Origin: a virus
Length of the DNA: 64,000 nt
Reading direction: 5' to 3' (one strand)
IMG/VR virus record: IMGVR_UViG_3300046747_000672
Span: 1 to 64,000 of that record
In this document: piece by piece, positions 31,623 through 39,728 of the stretch
Layout of the letters: every line of letters begins with the position of its first letter
Numbering within the stretch: position 1 is the first letter of the stretch
Position numbers and translations under genes: made by a program
The notes under the pieces: model-generated
Told to the model about the DNA's origin: nothing
Database searches by the model: none
The model's input: the letters and a program-made list of their open reading frames with translations, nothing else

Positions 31623-32135
31623 TCACTTAATCTGACATTCGTGCGGATGCGCCTCACCGCACCCTAGGCACCACCTTCGCGCGATCGCTGCCAGGATGAG
31701 CGCTCGCTCTTCCGGCGAACGCCGCTCGAAACTCATGATGATCATGGCGGCGGCCTGCTCGACAGGAACCTTCGATCTCTCGCAACTCATTTTGTCTTCT
31801 CCCTCTCCTCCGTGAGGCAGCGACGGATCGATCGGTTTGATGCTGCTCGGATGGAACCGCTCCTCTAGTCCGCTAGGGAATTCGCCACACAAGCGGAGAA
31901 TCAACTCACCAGTCTCATATCCAAACGGTGAGCGAAGATACTGCTCAAACTCTGCCTCGGTCATGGACGCTGGCAGTCCGAACACCTCGACGCACTCCTC
32001 GAAACTGCTGAGTCCGGAGTGTGCCCACGATGCGGCGCATCGAGCGCAATACGGCTCCATTTCCCCTGTCGCAAGCCAGAAGCACGAAGCGGCGCCGTTG
32101 CACACGACGCATGGGGGGAACGTTCTGTTGTTCAT
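31623..32135 (-). CDS. Zinc-ribbon protein, unknown
   Basis: 170 residues. Cys pairs CVVCNGAASCFW and CARCAASWAH near the start and CLGCGEAHPHEC at the end would bind two zinc ions. The middle is helical (EECVEVFGLPASMTEAEFEQ). Overlaps the upstream gene by ATGA. Confidence 0.68.
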   Translation of the reverse strand: MNNRTFPPCVVCNGAASCFWLATGEMEPYCARCAASWAHSGLSSFEECVEVFGLPASMTEAEFEQYLRSPFGYETGELILRLCGEFPSGLEERFHPSSIKPIDPSLPHGGEGEDKMSCERSKVPVEQAAAMIIMSFERRSPEERALILAAIARRWCLGCGEAHPHECQIK

Positions 32136-32311
32136 CTGCCTGCCTCCTTCGCCCTGCCCTTCGCCCGCGCCACCCTCTCATACCCCCGACACGCATCCTT
32201 CGCGAACCTCGTCGCCAGCGTCTCCAAGCCAGCAGCGGCGAGGAGCTCGGAAAGGCGGAGCGCTGCGTCGGCGGTGGGAGTGGGAGAGACGGGTCGGTCG
32301 GTGGCTGTCAT
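32132..32311 (-). CDS. Small helical unknown protein
   Basis: 59 residues, ATGA overlaps on both ends. AALRLSELLAAAGLETLATR and RFAKDACRGYERVARAKGRA. Unknown. Confidence 0.63.
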   Translation of the reverse strand: MTATDRPVSPTPTADAALRLSELLAAAGLETLATRFAKDACRGYERVARAKGRAKEAGR

Positions 32312-32592
32312 CGGACCCACCACGCTGCCCTGTTCGGCGTCTCTGCCGACGCAGCGCTACGGAACGTTCGTTCGCCGCGCGCCTTCCATTTGTTGTCCGC
32401 GGCGGTGAATGCGCCTCTCGCTTCGGCGCGCAGAATCTGCATTGCCTGCTTGCGCATCTTCGGCAGAAGACCTTCTAGCGTCATCGGCACGGAAGAACGG
32501 AGAGTCGACGCTGAAGGATTATTGAGGTGCGCCGTCGCGAGCTCGAGTGCGAGCTCCTCGACCGCCGTAGCGTTCAACGCGGACGGTTTCAT
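32308..32592 (-). CDS. Small helical unknown protein
   Basis: 94 residues (VEELALELATAHLNNPSAST; LLPKMRKQAMQILRAEARGA). Overlaps both neighbours. Unknown. Confidence 0.64.
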   Translation of the reverse strand: MKPSALNATAVEELALELATAHLNNPSASTLRSSVPMTLEGLLPKMRKQAMQILRAEARGAFTAADNKWKARGERTFRSAASAETPNRAAWWVR

Positions 32593-32744
32593 CGCGCACC
32601 CCCAACCAGCCGCGCAAGAATCCGTTCCGCCGCAGCGGCATCAGCGTCGCGACGCGCTTTCAGATCCGCGAGGAGCGAAGACACCGTCAACGACGAAGCG
32701 GGGACTCGGACGGTGGGTCGCTCGGTTGATTGCGTCGTGTTCAT
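32589..32744 (-). CDS. Small helical unknown protein
   Basis: 51 residues from ATG (RVPASSLTVSSLLADLKARR). ATGA overlap downstream. The 90-nt stretch upstream (32,745-32,834) is AT-richer than average and may hold an internal promoter. Confidence 0.58.
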   Translation of the reverse strand: MNTTQSTERPTVRVPASSLTVSSLLADLKARRDADAAAAERILARLVGGAR

Positions 32745-32834
32745 GAGAATCATCATGCGCCGAGACGCTAGCAAAAACAAGCATTAATTGTCTGGCTCAT
32801 GCCGAATCCATTCCGAGTCAGTCATTCCGCCGTC

Positions 32835-33026
32835 TTACGGGGCCATTCCGTCGGCGATCCGAAGGAGCGTTTGCCTCGCCCATTCGACCAGCGTGCGAGA
32901 TCTTGCTCGTTCCGAAGCGGCTTCCAGCTTCGCTCGCTCATCCTTCGACAGGCGGATGTAGAGCGGCGGGGCGTCTGTTGGAATCTTGAGAGGCGGGCGC
33001 CCGAGGCGCTTCGTTTTTTTGACCAT
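32835..33026 (-). CDS. Ribbon-helix-helix-like DNA-binding protein
   Basis: 63 residues. KRLGRPPLKIPTDAPPLYIR then LSKDERAKLEAASERARSRT and LVEWARQTLLRI match RHH regulators in layout. It may repress part of the early operon. The 40 nt after its start contain no gene. Confidence 0.66.
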   Translation of the reverse strand: MVKKTKRLGRPPLKIPTDAPPLYIRLSKDERAKLEAASERARSRTLVEWARQTLLRIADGMAP

Positions 33027-33066
33027 GACACACGAACGTAACCCGGAGCGCTAGTTACTGCAAGCG

Positions 33067-33408
33067 TCAGCTCGTCCGCCACCTCTTCGCCCTCTCATGC
33101 GCATCGACGTCCCCGGGCGCATCGCAGTGGATGCCGCACTTGCCGCACAGCGTGCACCCGCCAGCCGCCTGGCAAGGGTGACCACACGGGAGCGGCGGCG
33201 GGACGATCGCCTCCGCGTAGGCGCGCGCTGAGACGGTCTCGCTGGCGGCGACGCCGAGGACGACCCAGTAGGTCCGCTGCCCGTCATGCTCGCTCGTGCG
33301 GACGCTGACGCGCCCGTGAACGCCGAAGCGCCTGGAGACCTCGACGATGGCTTCGACGAGCCGAACGATGACGACGGGCCACGGGCGAGCGGCGGGGTGG
33401 GTCGACAT
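33067..33408 (-). CDS. Zinc-knuckle protein, unknown
   Basis: 113 residues. A beta domain (YWVVLGVAASETVSARAYAE) and a C-terminal Cys cluster CGHPCQAAGGCTLCGKCG followed by IHC. No enzyme motif. Confidence 0.65.
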   Translation of the reverse strand: MSTHPAARPWPVVIVRLVEAIVEVSRRFGVHGRVSVRTSEHDGQRTYWVVLGVAASETVSARAYAEAIVPPPLPCGHPCQAAGGCTLCGKCGIHCDAPGDVDAHERAKRWRTS

Positions 33409-33457
33409 GCGGGGAGGATATCGCAGGTCGGAGCGGCGCGCGGTCGGGCCTGCGTCG

Positions 33458-33550
33458 CTACCATGGCGGCCTGAATGTCCTGCCAGCGAGCCAGACGATC
33501 ACGGCAACGGCGGAGCCCCCGACGAGCACGCCAAGGATGAAGAGCGTCAA
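33458..33550 (-). CDS. 30-residue single-helix membrane microprotein
   Basis: TTG start inside TTGA, sharing bases with the stop of the upstream gene. LTLFILGVLVGGSAVAVIVW plus a short basic tail (AGRTFRPPW). The same start arrangement as the 13,951 microprotein supports translation. Confidence 0.5.
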   Translation of the reverse strand: MTLFILGVLVGGSAVAVIVWLAGRTFRPPW

Positions 33551-33777
33551 TGGGCGCCGTCCTCTCCGACGTCCCACCCAGGTCGCTCATCATCAACGAG
33601 GGTCCTGTCGGAGGTGCACCACCCGTCGCAGACGAACCACGGCACGTCGAGCGCGAGAATGGCGTGTCCTTGCCGGTCTCGGCGGTACAGGTGGTCGTCC
33701 GGGAAGCCGGCCATGCCGCCACGGTGCGGGTCGAGCTCGTAGGCGGTGGCGCAGAGGAAGTGGAGGGCGAGGGTCAC
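33547..33777 (-). CDS. Small acidic unknown protein
   Basis: 76 residues from a GTG (GTGA overlap). VTLALHFLCATAYELDPHRG and HAILALDVPWFVCDGWCTSD, with three Cys. No recognised family. Confidence 0.64.
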   Translation of the reverse strand: MTLALHFLCATAYELDPHRGGMAGFPDDHLYRRDRQGHAILALDVPWFVCDGWCTSDRTLVDDERPGWDVGEDGAH

Positions 33778-33941
33778 TTCGACTTCCTCGCACTCCCGAT
33801 CGACACCGTCCGCCTGTCGGTGACGTTGATCCCTGCCCGCTTCCAGTCCGGCCACGTGCGAACGACAGCCGCGACGCGATCTACGTCGCGCCAGAATGCG
33901 CGGCTTTCGGGAGTCGACAGGTTGCGGAGAATACGCCTCAC
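33774..33941 (-). CDS. Small unknown protein
   Basis: 55 residues, GTG in a GTGA overlap. STPESRAFWRDVDRVAAVVR and KRAGINVTDRRTVSIGS. Unknown. Confidence 0.62.
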   Translation of the reverse strand: MRRILRNLSTPESRAFWRDVDRVAAVVRTWPDWKRAGINVTDRRTVSIGSARKSK

Positions 33942-34534
33942 GCGCAATCCTTCTTCGGCCGCATCGCCGCCAACCACCTCGCATGCGCCGCAACGTCCAC
34001 GCACTGCCAGCCCATGCATTCCGGCTCGTCGCAGTCGCACGGGGCGACGTCCTGCCCGTTCTCTCGCAGCCACTCGACCGTGACGTCAGAACGTTCGGCG
34101 TAGCCACGGAACCACGTTTCGCCTGCCTCATGCAGCGCTTGTCGCCACGCGTCGCTGCGTTCGTTGGGCGCGTTCAAGAACAAGACGACGTGGTCCATGG
34201 TTTCGTCGGTCCATCGTTCGCGCCACGCTGGCGCGTGATTCGTTGATGCGATGGCGGAGTCGTGCCCGTTATTCATAATCGCTACCCAAACCTCACGACT
34301 GCCGTCAGTGCTCCGAAGAAGTATGGCCACGCCTCCCAGCACATCCGGGTCGATGTCGCCGATCGTGAGCGAGTTTTGCTCTGCCAAAAGGATGGTGGCG
34401 CGTGCACGTTCGATTACTTGCGCCGCTGGAATCTCCGCGCCATCACCGTCCCAGTCGTACTCCAGGCGCGCAAGGCGATCGAAGCTGAGGAGATGGGATT
34501 GGTGGTCTGCATTCCTAGGGTTTGAATCGGACAC
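33938..34534 (-). CDS. Unknown conserved-looking protein
   Basis: 198 residues from a GTG overlapping the upstream TAG by one base, AAGGAG ribosome site. LARLEYDWDGDGAEIPAAQV and GDIDPDVLGGVAILLRSTDG resemble a widespread uncharacterised family (the 'WDG.GA' group) often found in mobile DNA. The C-terminal Cys cluster (CDCDEPECMGWQC) may bind zinc. Confidence 0.68.
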   Translation of the reverse strand: MSDSNPRNADHQSHLLSFDRLARLEYDWDGDGAEIPAAQVIERARATILLAEQNSLTIGDIDPDVLGGVAILLRSTDGSREVWVAIMNNGHDSAIASTNHAPAWRERWTDETMDHVVLFLNAPNERSDAWRQALHEAGETWFRGYAERSDVTVEWLRENGQDVAPCDCDEPECMGWQCVDVAAHARWLAAMRPKKDCA

Positions 34535-34962
34535 TACCTTGCACTCCTTCTCGGGCAAACATGCCGCTCCCACCTCGCCAGCGCCCGACTCGCACGGACG
34601 GCGCCCGCGTAGAGCCGTCCTTGCCCGCATCGTAGGCAACCGACGGCGCACGGTCCGCGCGAGCCGATTCCGATCTGTCCGTCGGCTTGGTGGAGCATTT
34701 CGGCGAAGCGGGTTGCGATGTAGAGCCTACCAAACTCGCACCGAAGCGGGACGCGGTTGAGCGGCACGTCGTCGAAGAGCGCATCGAGAGCGTCGATCGC
34801 GTCTGATGTGATCGGCACCGTGTACGTCGTTTCGAACGAGGTCGCGGCCGGAAGCGGCGGCAAGTCTGCTGGTGCCTCGCGCTTGAACTCGTAGCTGAGG
34901 TCGCTGGCGGGCATTTCGATGCCGCCGATCGATATCGTCGAGAAGGTTGCGTGCGCGCTCAT
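34534..34962 (-). CDS. Unknown protein with zinc-ribbon-like Cys cluster
   Basis: 142 residues, ATGA overlap with the SLOG gene upstream. PASDLSYEFKREAPADLPPL, TSDAIDALDALFDDVPLNRV, then CAVGCLRCGQGRLYAGAVR. No family recognised. Confidence 0.66.
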   Translation of the reverse strand: MSAHATFSTISIGGIEMPASDLSYEFKREAPADLPPLPAATSFETTYTVPITSDAIDALDALFDDVPLNRVPLRCEFGRLYIATRFAEMLHQADGQIGIGSRGPCAVGCLRCGQGRLYAGAVRASRALARWERHVCPRRSAR

Positions 34963-35390
34963 TCCCGAAACTCCTCCACGCGACGCCCCATCCCTTTTGC
35001 CTGATCGCAGCAATCCTTCGTGCCTGGGCCGCCGGACGGGAAGGCGACGACGAGTCCCGGACGAACCGTCCTGAGCATGACCCGGTTGCGCACGGGCCCC
35101 GCGGACCGGCACATCGGTCCGAGACGACACTTCGACGCGTGATAGCAGACGTGGACCGTCCACTCGGCGGCGAACGTCTTGCCATCCACTCCGCGCGCCT
35201 CCCGCCAGTTGCACGCGAACAGGTCGGCGCCCGTCTCGCATCCGCCCTCGGCGAGGTAGCCGATCGGCGTCTTCGCGTGGATGGCGTCCAGTGTCGTCCA
35301 TACGAATGCCTCGTTGGTGAGATCTCGGCCTCCGGTCACGACGAGAACGAGATCGTCGGCGCGGCGCGGGAGTTTCCCCGTGATGGTCAC
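34959..35390 (-). CDS. DUF2493/SLOG-family nucleotide-binding protein
   Basis: 143 residues. VVTGGRDLTNEAFVWTTLDA, IGYLAEGGCETGADLFACNW, then AGPVRNRVMLRTVRPGLVVA and FPSGGPGTKDCCDQAKGMG match the YspA/SLOG (Rossmann-like) proteins that sense nucleotides. GGRD and the GP.RN..M motifs form the ligand pocket. SLOG proteins often work in nucleotide signalling and conflict systems; a specific ligand cannot be inferred. Confidence 0.78.
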   Translation of the reverse strand: MTITGKLPRRADDLVLVVTGGRDLTNEAFVWTTLDAIHAKTPIGYLAEGGCETGADLFACNWREARGVDGKTFAAEWTVHVCYHASKCRLGPMCRSAGPVRNRVMLRTVRPGLVVAFPSGGPGTKDCCDQAKGMGRRVEEFRE

Positions 35391-35560
35391 TTGGACCTCT
35401 CGCCGCTCGCTTGGGCCTCGTCGCGCTCCGCTCGCACGGCGTCGAGCTCGCCAAGCAGCGCCGTGATGTCAGCCTTTGCGCGCGGCGGGCAACAGTTCGA
35501 CGGGTCGTCGTGTCGTCCTCGGATCGCCGCCCCTTTCTTCGCCGTCAACCTGTCGCCCAT
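35387..35560 (-). CDS. Small unknown protein
   Basis: 57 residues, TAATG overlap at the start. GDRLTAKKGAAIRGRHDDPS, then a helix LLGELDAVRAERDEAQ. Unknown. Confidence 0.62.
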   Translation of the reverse strand: MGDRLTAKKGAAIRGRHDDPSNCCPPRAKADITALLGELDAVRAERDEAQASGERSK

Positions 35561-35778
35561 TACTCTTCCTCCGTCGCCGGCATGAACTCGCACTCGTCGA
35601 TCGCTTTCCGGATCTTGCGCAGCGCCGTCGCTCGATCCTGAGAAACGCGCACGCCGAAATCGTTCATTGTGATGAGCCACCCAACTGCGTCGCGGCACCA
35701 GTCTGGCAGTTCATCGAGGCGTGACCGAAGCTGCTCGATGATAGGCACGTAGCGCTTCAATTCGACGACGTCACCCAT
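35560..35778 (-). CDS. Small helical unknown protein
   Basis: 72 residues (YVPIIEQLRSRLDELPDWCR; RVSQDRATALRKIRKAIDEC). TAATG overlap. Unknown. Confidence 0.63.
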   Translation of the reverse strand: MGDVVELKRYVPIIEQLRSRLDELPDWCRDAVGWLITMNDFGVRVSQDRATALRKIRKAIDECEFMPATEEE

Positions 35779-36035
35779 TACGCCTCCTTCACTTCCGACC
35801 ACCTCGTCCAGTGCCACTCCTCGGTAGCGTGGCTCCAGATAGCTTTGCCCGCCTCTCCGTTCTCGAAGATGACGTCAATCGACCACCTGTCCGACTCCGC
35901 CTTTCTGAAGCCCGCCAGACTGCCATCCGGACCGTAGTATGGCCTGTCGCCTGATTCGACGGTCAGCGTGACCTTAGAAACGCGAAGCCTGCCGTCTGGT
36001 CCTGTTTTTGGGAGGTGGATGTGAGGCTTTTTCAC
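35778..36035 (-). CDS. Small beta-rich unknown protein
   Basis: 85 residues from a GTG with AGAGAG upstream. RVSKVTLTVESGDRPYYGPD and IDVIFENGEAGKAIWSHATE. No recognised fold. Confidence 0.64.
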   Translation of the reverse strand: MKKPHIHLPKTGPDGRLRVSKVTLTVESGDRPYYGPDGSLAGFRKAESDRWSIDVIFENGEAGKAIWSHATEEWHWTRWSEVKEA

Positions 36036-36060
36036 GTGGATCTCTCTTGCTTGTGGTCGG

Positions 36061-36528
36061 TCACGCGATAACCCCAAAGCGGAGCCTGACGAAGCGCTCG
36101 ATGTGGTCGGCTACTTCCGCCGGGCCCGCACATCCTCTTGGCGAGTCGTCCGAACCGACGAAGGAGTCGTCTTTCGGCGGAGCCACACCTGGCGCAAACA
36201 AATATTCTGCGTCGTCTGTCGATATCCCAAAGATGCCAGAGGCGGCATGAAACGAAGCGAAGGAGCTATCGTCGGGCGTGCCATCCGATACGTAGACGTA
36301 CCCGTCGGTTCCTCGCTTGAGACGAAGCCCCGCCGCAGCAAGCTCCGGTATCGTCGTCGCCCATCCGAGCGCGCAGGCCGTCGTGCCGCACGATAGGTCG
36401 GGCGCGTCCTGCCAGTTTTGGCCGACCCATCTGCCATAGTCGAAGCGCTCCACTGGCAGTGCTCGCAGCTTCGCCACGACCAACATCAGGCGGCGCACGC
36501 TTGTTTCTCTGTCCATCGTTTCAGCCAT
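36061..36528 (-). CDS. Unknown protein of a common phage/host group
   Basis: 155 residues. VVAKLRALPVERFDYGRWVG, then CGTTACALGWATTIPELAAA, a pattern seen in small uncharacterised proteins of phages and bacteria, and a C-terminal half containing DDAEYLFAPGVAPP. A possible 9-residue leader ORF (36,521-36,550) overlaps its start. Function unknown. Confidence 0.66.
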   Translation of the reverse strand: MAETMDRETSVRRLMLVVAKLRALPVERFDYGRWVGQNWQDAPDLSCGTTACALGWATTIPELAAAGLRLKRGTDGYVYVSDGTPDDSSFASFHAASGIFGISTDDAEYLFAPGVAPPKDDSFVGSDDSPRGCAGPAEVADHIERFVRLRFGVIA

Positions 36529-36546
36529 CCTCGTCCACGTCGTCGG

Positions 36547-36807
36547 TCATCCTGGGTCCTCCTCCGTATCGCTCGGGATGATCTCGCCCAGCGTCACGCG
36601 CTTCGGGTCCTGGTCGGCGAAACCGTCGAGCAACGACAGCGATCGTCCTTGTATCAGGTTGAACGCGAGGTGCTCGGCCACGTCCTCCGGCGTCATAAAC
36701 GGGTAGAACTGTGAGCGCCACTCGTCGGTCAGGACCGACTTCAGCAGCGCCGGCGCGATATCGATCTCGACGGTGAAGGTTGCGTAGAATTTTCGGTGCT
36801 TTGCCAT
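36547..36807 (-). CDS. Small unknown protein
   Basis: 86 residues. FYATFTVEIDIAPALLKSVL and FMTPEDVAEHLAFNLIQGR. Helical/beta mix, unknown. Confidence 0.64.
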   Translation of the reverse strand: MAKHRKFYATFTVEIDIAPALLKSVLTDEWRSQFYPFMTPEDVAEHLAFNLIQGRSLSLLDGFADQDPKRVTLGEIIPSDTEEDPG

Positions 36808-36813
36808 GGTCTC

Positions 36814-37251
36814 CTACTTCCCAATGCAGTCGTGGTCGCAGTCCGCGTCGTACGGGCCCATCGGGTGCCCGTTGGGGCAAACCGCCGTGCCAAAGGCCTT
36901 GCGACAGAAGCGATGCATTTCATCGACCGTCGTCGATAGCTCTCGCAGATCATCGCCGTGGACGTTCAGTTCCGCCATCCGCCGCACCATCCTCATCGCA
37001 AGCGGCTGCGCCTGAAGGTACTCCAGTGTCCCCTGGTCAAGCTTGCCGGATAGGGTCGCGAGTTCGTGGACCGGAACGTGGAGCAACGCGGCGAGCTTCT
37101 CCCAGCGTTCGCTCTTGATGCTGCGCCGTCCGTATTCGACGTCGTGCAGAAATGCACCGGACACGCCGAGCGCCGTTGCCAGCGCGCCCTGCGACATGCC
37201 CTGGCGCTTCCGAGCGGCACGGACCATGGCGCCGAATTGCTCGCGGCTCAT
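36814..37251 (-). CDS. XRE-family regulator
   Basis: 145 residues. HTH_3 domain about residues 5-65: MVRAARKRQGMSQGALATAL, GVSGAFLHDVEYGRRSIKSE, RWEKLAALLHVPVHELATL. The C-terminal part has a Cys/His motif (CPNGHPMGPYDADCDHDC) that may bind metal. A candidate early-operon regulator or phage repressor, though it lacks the cleavage domain of CI-type repressors. Confidence 0.74.
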   Translation of the reverse strand: MSREQFGAMVRAARKRQGMSQGALATALGVSGAFLHDVEYGRRSIKSERWEKLAALLHVPVHELATLSGKLDQGTLEYLQAQPLAMRMVRRMAELNVHGDDLRELSTTVDEMHRFCRKAFGTAVCPNGHPMGPYDADCDHDCIGK

Positions 37252-37451
37252 CGCTCTCCCATCTCCCTTCGCCGCCACCCCTGCACGACCTGCACGGCCC
37301 CATCGACAACAACGACCGGCCACAGGATGGCGGTCATCAGAATCGCCGCCCACGCGCCGTAGTCGCGCAGCGGGTAGCGCTCCACGCGGAAGGTAAGGAC
37401 GGCGTAGTAGGCGAAGGCCGCGAGGGCGGGGAGGAGGTAGAGGAGGATCAT
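37248..37451 (-). CDS. Two-helix membrane protein
   Basis: 67 residues: LLYLLPALAAFAYYAVLTFR and AILMTAILWPVVVVDGAVQV. ATGA overlap with the zinc protein upstream. Unknown role. Confidence 0.62.
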   Translation of the reverse strand: MILLYLLPALAAFAYYAVLTFRVERYPLRDYGAWAAILMTAILWPVVVVDGAVQVVQGWRRREMGER

Positions 37452-37708
37452 GTCGCCACAGCCATGCCGAACGGCGCCAGCCATTCGCGGCGACGCTTCC
37501 CCGTGAACCCGCACTCGTGGCAGCCGGCTCCTAGGTAGCAACCGGCCTTGTCGTCGTAATCGTAATACTTGGCGTTTTCCATGCACTCTCCCAGTTCGCA
37601 ACAGCCGGAGCACGAGTCGGTCCACCGGACGACGAAGTGGTCGGCGCCGTCCAAGGGGACCACCTTGTGGAGCGAACCGTCAGCGTCGCGTCGAAACCGT
37701 CCGATCAT
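37448..37708 (-). CDS. Zinc-binding protein, unknown
   Basis: 86 residues (SCSGCCELGECMENAKYYDY; CYLGAGCHECGFTGKRRREW). Cysteines suggest two metal sites. Function unknown. Confidence 0.64.
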   Translation of the reverse strand: MIGRFRRDADGSLHKVVPLDGADHFVVRWTDSCSGCCELGECMENAKYYDYDDKAGCYLGAGCHECGFTGKRRREWLAPFGMAVAT

Positions 37709-37890
37709 CGTCGCCTCGCGGAGCACATCGGACACCCTGAGGCTTTGAATCTTCGCGCCGGTTCGTAGGGTGCCGGTTGCACAGCCGTCATTACGCGTCC
37801 CCCGTGCCGAAACGCCAGCGCCTGCTGGTGCGTCAGAAACGCGCCGCATTTCCCGCACGCGAGACGGACTGGCTGGTAGAGGTCTCTCAC
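37705..37890 (-). CDS. Zinc-ribbon microprotein
   Basis: 61 residues from a GTG (GTGA overlap). CGKCGAFLTHQQALAFRHGG and CPMC at the end. Likely one zinc-ribbon. Confidence 0.63.
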   Translation of the reverse strand: MRDLYQPVRLACGKCGAFLTHQQALAFRHGGRVMTAVQPAPYEPARRFKASGCPMCSARRR

Positions 37891-38180
37891 TCGCCCTTCT
37901 CCATGGCGTCCGAGAGAGCGATCAGGTCGTTCTCGTCGAACTTGGCTTCGGCCAGCGGCGGCGCATCGGGTAGTCCGGCCACGAATGCGCCGAGTCGGTC
38001 TGGCACCGCGTCGAGCACTTCGACCGTGACGCGAACGCGGCTGCCGTCCAGCCCGCGAAACCATCCAGTGTCAGTCGGGCCATCCTGATCGCCGGCGATC
38101 TCCCCGTCGTCCAAATACTGCGACTGGCAGTGGTCGCACCATAGATGGACGGTGCCTTCGATTACGCGCTTCTCGCTCAC
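37887..38180 (-). CDS. Unknown protein with one zinc knuckle
   Basis: 97 residues. VHLWCDHCQSQYLDDGEIAG then a beta/helix part (LIALSDAMEKGE end). Overlaps both neighbours. Confidence 0.64.
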   Translation of the reverse strand: MSEKRVIEGTVHLWCDHCQSQYLDDGEIAGDQDGPTDTGWFRGLDGSRVRVTVEVLDAVPDRLGAFVAGLPDAPPLAEAKFDENDLIALSDAMEKGE

Positions 38181-38527
38181 GTCTTCTCCTCCGCCAGGAT
38201 TACCCCGAGTTCTTGCTCCGCCTCGTCGAGCTTGCCGCGCAGTCGATCGACCTTCCCCTTTGCTTTCGCCGCCGCGTCCATGCGCCGCAGCGCCTTCACT
38301 GCCATGTCCGCCGCGACCGATTCACTCGGAAGCTTCTTCGCGCACGCTGGGCACAAGACGCCGGTCATGTTCGCCGTCCAGCACTTCGTGCATTCGATCG
38401 AGCCATAGTAGGTCCAGCCAGATGACCAAAAGGCGGCGACGCCGCACGTGGAGCATCGCCATTTGAGCCGACCTGATGCGTCGCGCCCGACGGTGAAGTC
38501 GGTGTAGTTCTTGTGGGTGCAGTTCAC
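38177..38527 (-). CDS. Zinc-finger and coiled-coil protein
   Basis: 116 residues. Cys clusters CSTCGVAAFWSSG, CTKCW and CPACAKKLP, then a basic coiled coil (AAKAKGKVDRLRGKLDEAEQ). Overlaps both neighbours. Possibly nucleic-acid binding. Confidence 0.66.
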   Translation of the reverse strand: MNCTHKNYTDFTVGRDASGRLKWRCSTCGVAAFWSSGWTYYGSIECTKCWTANMTGVLCPACAKKLPSESVAADMAVKALRRMDAAAKAKGKVDRLRGKLDEAEQELGVILAEEKT

Positions 38528-38739
38528 GACGCCTCCGCTTCCTCTCCGACGGGCTCAAGCCCCCAGAGCCACGCGCCCCACTTCGGCCCGATCGCGCGCA
38601 GCGTCTCGGCGCTCATCTCGCACGTGAAGCAACCGCGCCCGTCGTCGGATGTGACGATGATGCCTCGCTTCTCGTAGGTCTCCCGTCGCACGAAGCGACC
38701 GAAGAGGTCGAGGCCGATGATCCAGCCGCGGTAGATCAT
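38524..38739 (-). CDS. Small unknown protein
   Basis: 71 residues (IIGLDLFGRFVRRETYEKRG; TLRAIGPKWGAWLWGLEPVG). Unknown. Confidence 0.62.
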   Translation of the reverse strand: MIYRGWIIGLDLFGRFVRRETYEKRGIIVTSDDGRGCFTCEMSAETLRAIGPKWGAWLWGLEPVGEEAEAS

Positions 38740-38990
38740 CGCAACGCTCCGCTACCGTCGCTCAAGTGCGACAGCAGGTACGCGTCCAAAAACAGAACTG
38801 CATCGCCGGCCCAGCCGAGCGCATCTCCGTCGGTCCGCGCTTGCCGGATGGCATCGTCGGACTTCCATCCGGCGCTCATGAGCGCCGCCGCTTTCATCGC
38901 ATGGGCGATGAACTCAACAGCGAGAGCGCGACCCGAGGAGTTGGCGGGAGCGTAGTCGGAGGGGGAGAATTTGAAATCGGCTGTGGCCAT
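38736..38990 (-). CDS. Small helical unknown protein
   Basis: 84 residues (RALAVEFIAHAMKAAALMSA; DALGWAGDAVLFLDAYLLSH). Its ATG follows the upstream TAG directly. Unknown. Confidence 0.63.
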   Translation of the reverse strand: MATADFKFSPSDYAPANSSGRALAVEFIAHAMKAAALMSAGWKSDDAIRQARTDGDALGWAGDAVLFLDAYLLSHLSDGSGALR

Positions 38991-39188
38991 CTACGCATCC
39001 TCGTCGTCGTTGCCATCGCTCAAATCGTCGTCGCGGTCGTCGCGGTCGTCGCATCGGCACATCAGGTCGCACATCCCGCCAGCGCAGACGCCGTCGCACG
39101 GGACGGTCGCGCACTCCTGGCAGCAGCGGCAGTCCTTCGCCATCTCTTCGTAGAACTCCGGAGGTGGGAGAAACGGGCCGTCGGTCAT
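38991..39188 (-). CDS. Cys-rich acidic microprotein
   Basis: 65 residues with ten Cys (DCRCCQECATVPCDGVCAGG; CDLMCRCDDRDD). Acidic tail (DDDLSDGNDDEDA). Possible metal-binding inhibitor; not assigned. Confidence 0.63.
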   Translation of the reverse strand: MTDGPFLPPPEFYEEMAKDCRCCQECATVPCDGVCAGGMCDLMCRCDDRDDRDDDLSDGNDDEDA

Positions 39189-39505
39189 GCCGCCTCCGAC
39201 GGGTCGTCGGGCATGCACTTGCGACACCAGTCGGGCGCCCATGCGACGTGGAGCCAGCCGATCGAGAACTGGCAGTGCGGGCCGTCGTAGTAGTCGTGAT
39301 CCATCCCGAATCGGAAGCTGCCGGACACGTAGACGATGCCGTACCGAACCATGCGGCGGCCAAACTCGCCGTCGTCTTGGCGGTACTGCTCTACGAAGCC
39401 GAGCGACCACGGCTTGACCTCGAAAACCCAGCGCCACGCGCGGAGTGGAGCCCCCTCCCAGGCTGGCTCCGTCTCTGCCGTGGGGCGACCTGTCCAGAGG
39501 ATCAT
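39185..39505 (-). CDS. Trp-rich unknown protein
   Basis: 106 residues. RAWRWVFEVKPWSLGFVEQY and FGMDHDYYDGPHCQFSIGWL. An alpha/beta protein with many aromatic residues. Overlaps both neighbours; unknown. Confidence 0.65.
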   Translation of the reverse strand: MILWTGRPTAETEPAWEGAPLRAWRWVFEVKPWSLGFVEQYRQDDGEFGRRMVRYGIVYVSGSFRFGMDHDYYDGPHCQFSIGWLHVAWAPDWCRKCMPDDPSEAA

Positions 39506-39723
39506 GGCGCCTCCAAACCGAGCAGCCCAAGGAACCGGAGCATGCTTTCCTGGGTGATGACGGCTTGCCCGTCGCTGAGACGCGCCACGTCGAGATCGAC
39601 TCCTGCGAGACGCAGCACGCCGATGTGCGTCGCGTAGGGGATGCCGTCGGGCGGGCCATCGGGTGGCGCCGCCTCGGTCCACTCGACGGTGTCGAAGAGG
39701 GCTTCGGCGGGAGTGCGGGTCAT
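39502..39723 (-). CDS. Small unknown protein
   Basis: 73 residues. ALFDTVEWTEAAPPDGPPDG and RLAGVDLDVARLSDGQAVIT. Start five bases after the upstream stop. Unknown. Confidence 0.62.
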   Translation of the reverse strand: MTRTPAEALFDTVEWTEAAPPDGPPDGIPYATHIGVLRLAGVDLDVARLSDGQAVITQESMLRFLGLLGLEAP

Positions 39724-39728
39724 GCTCT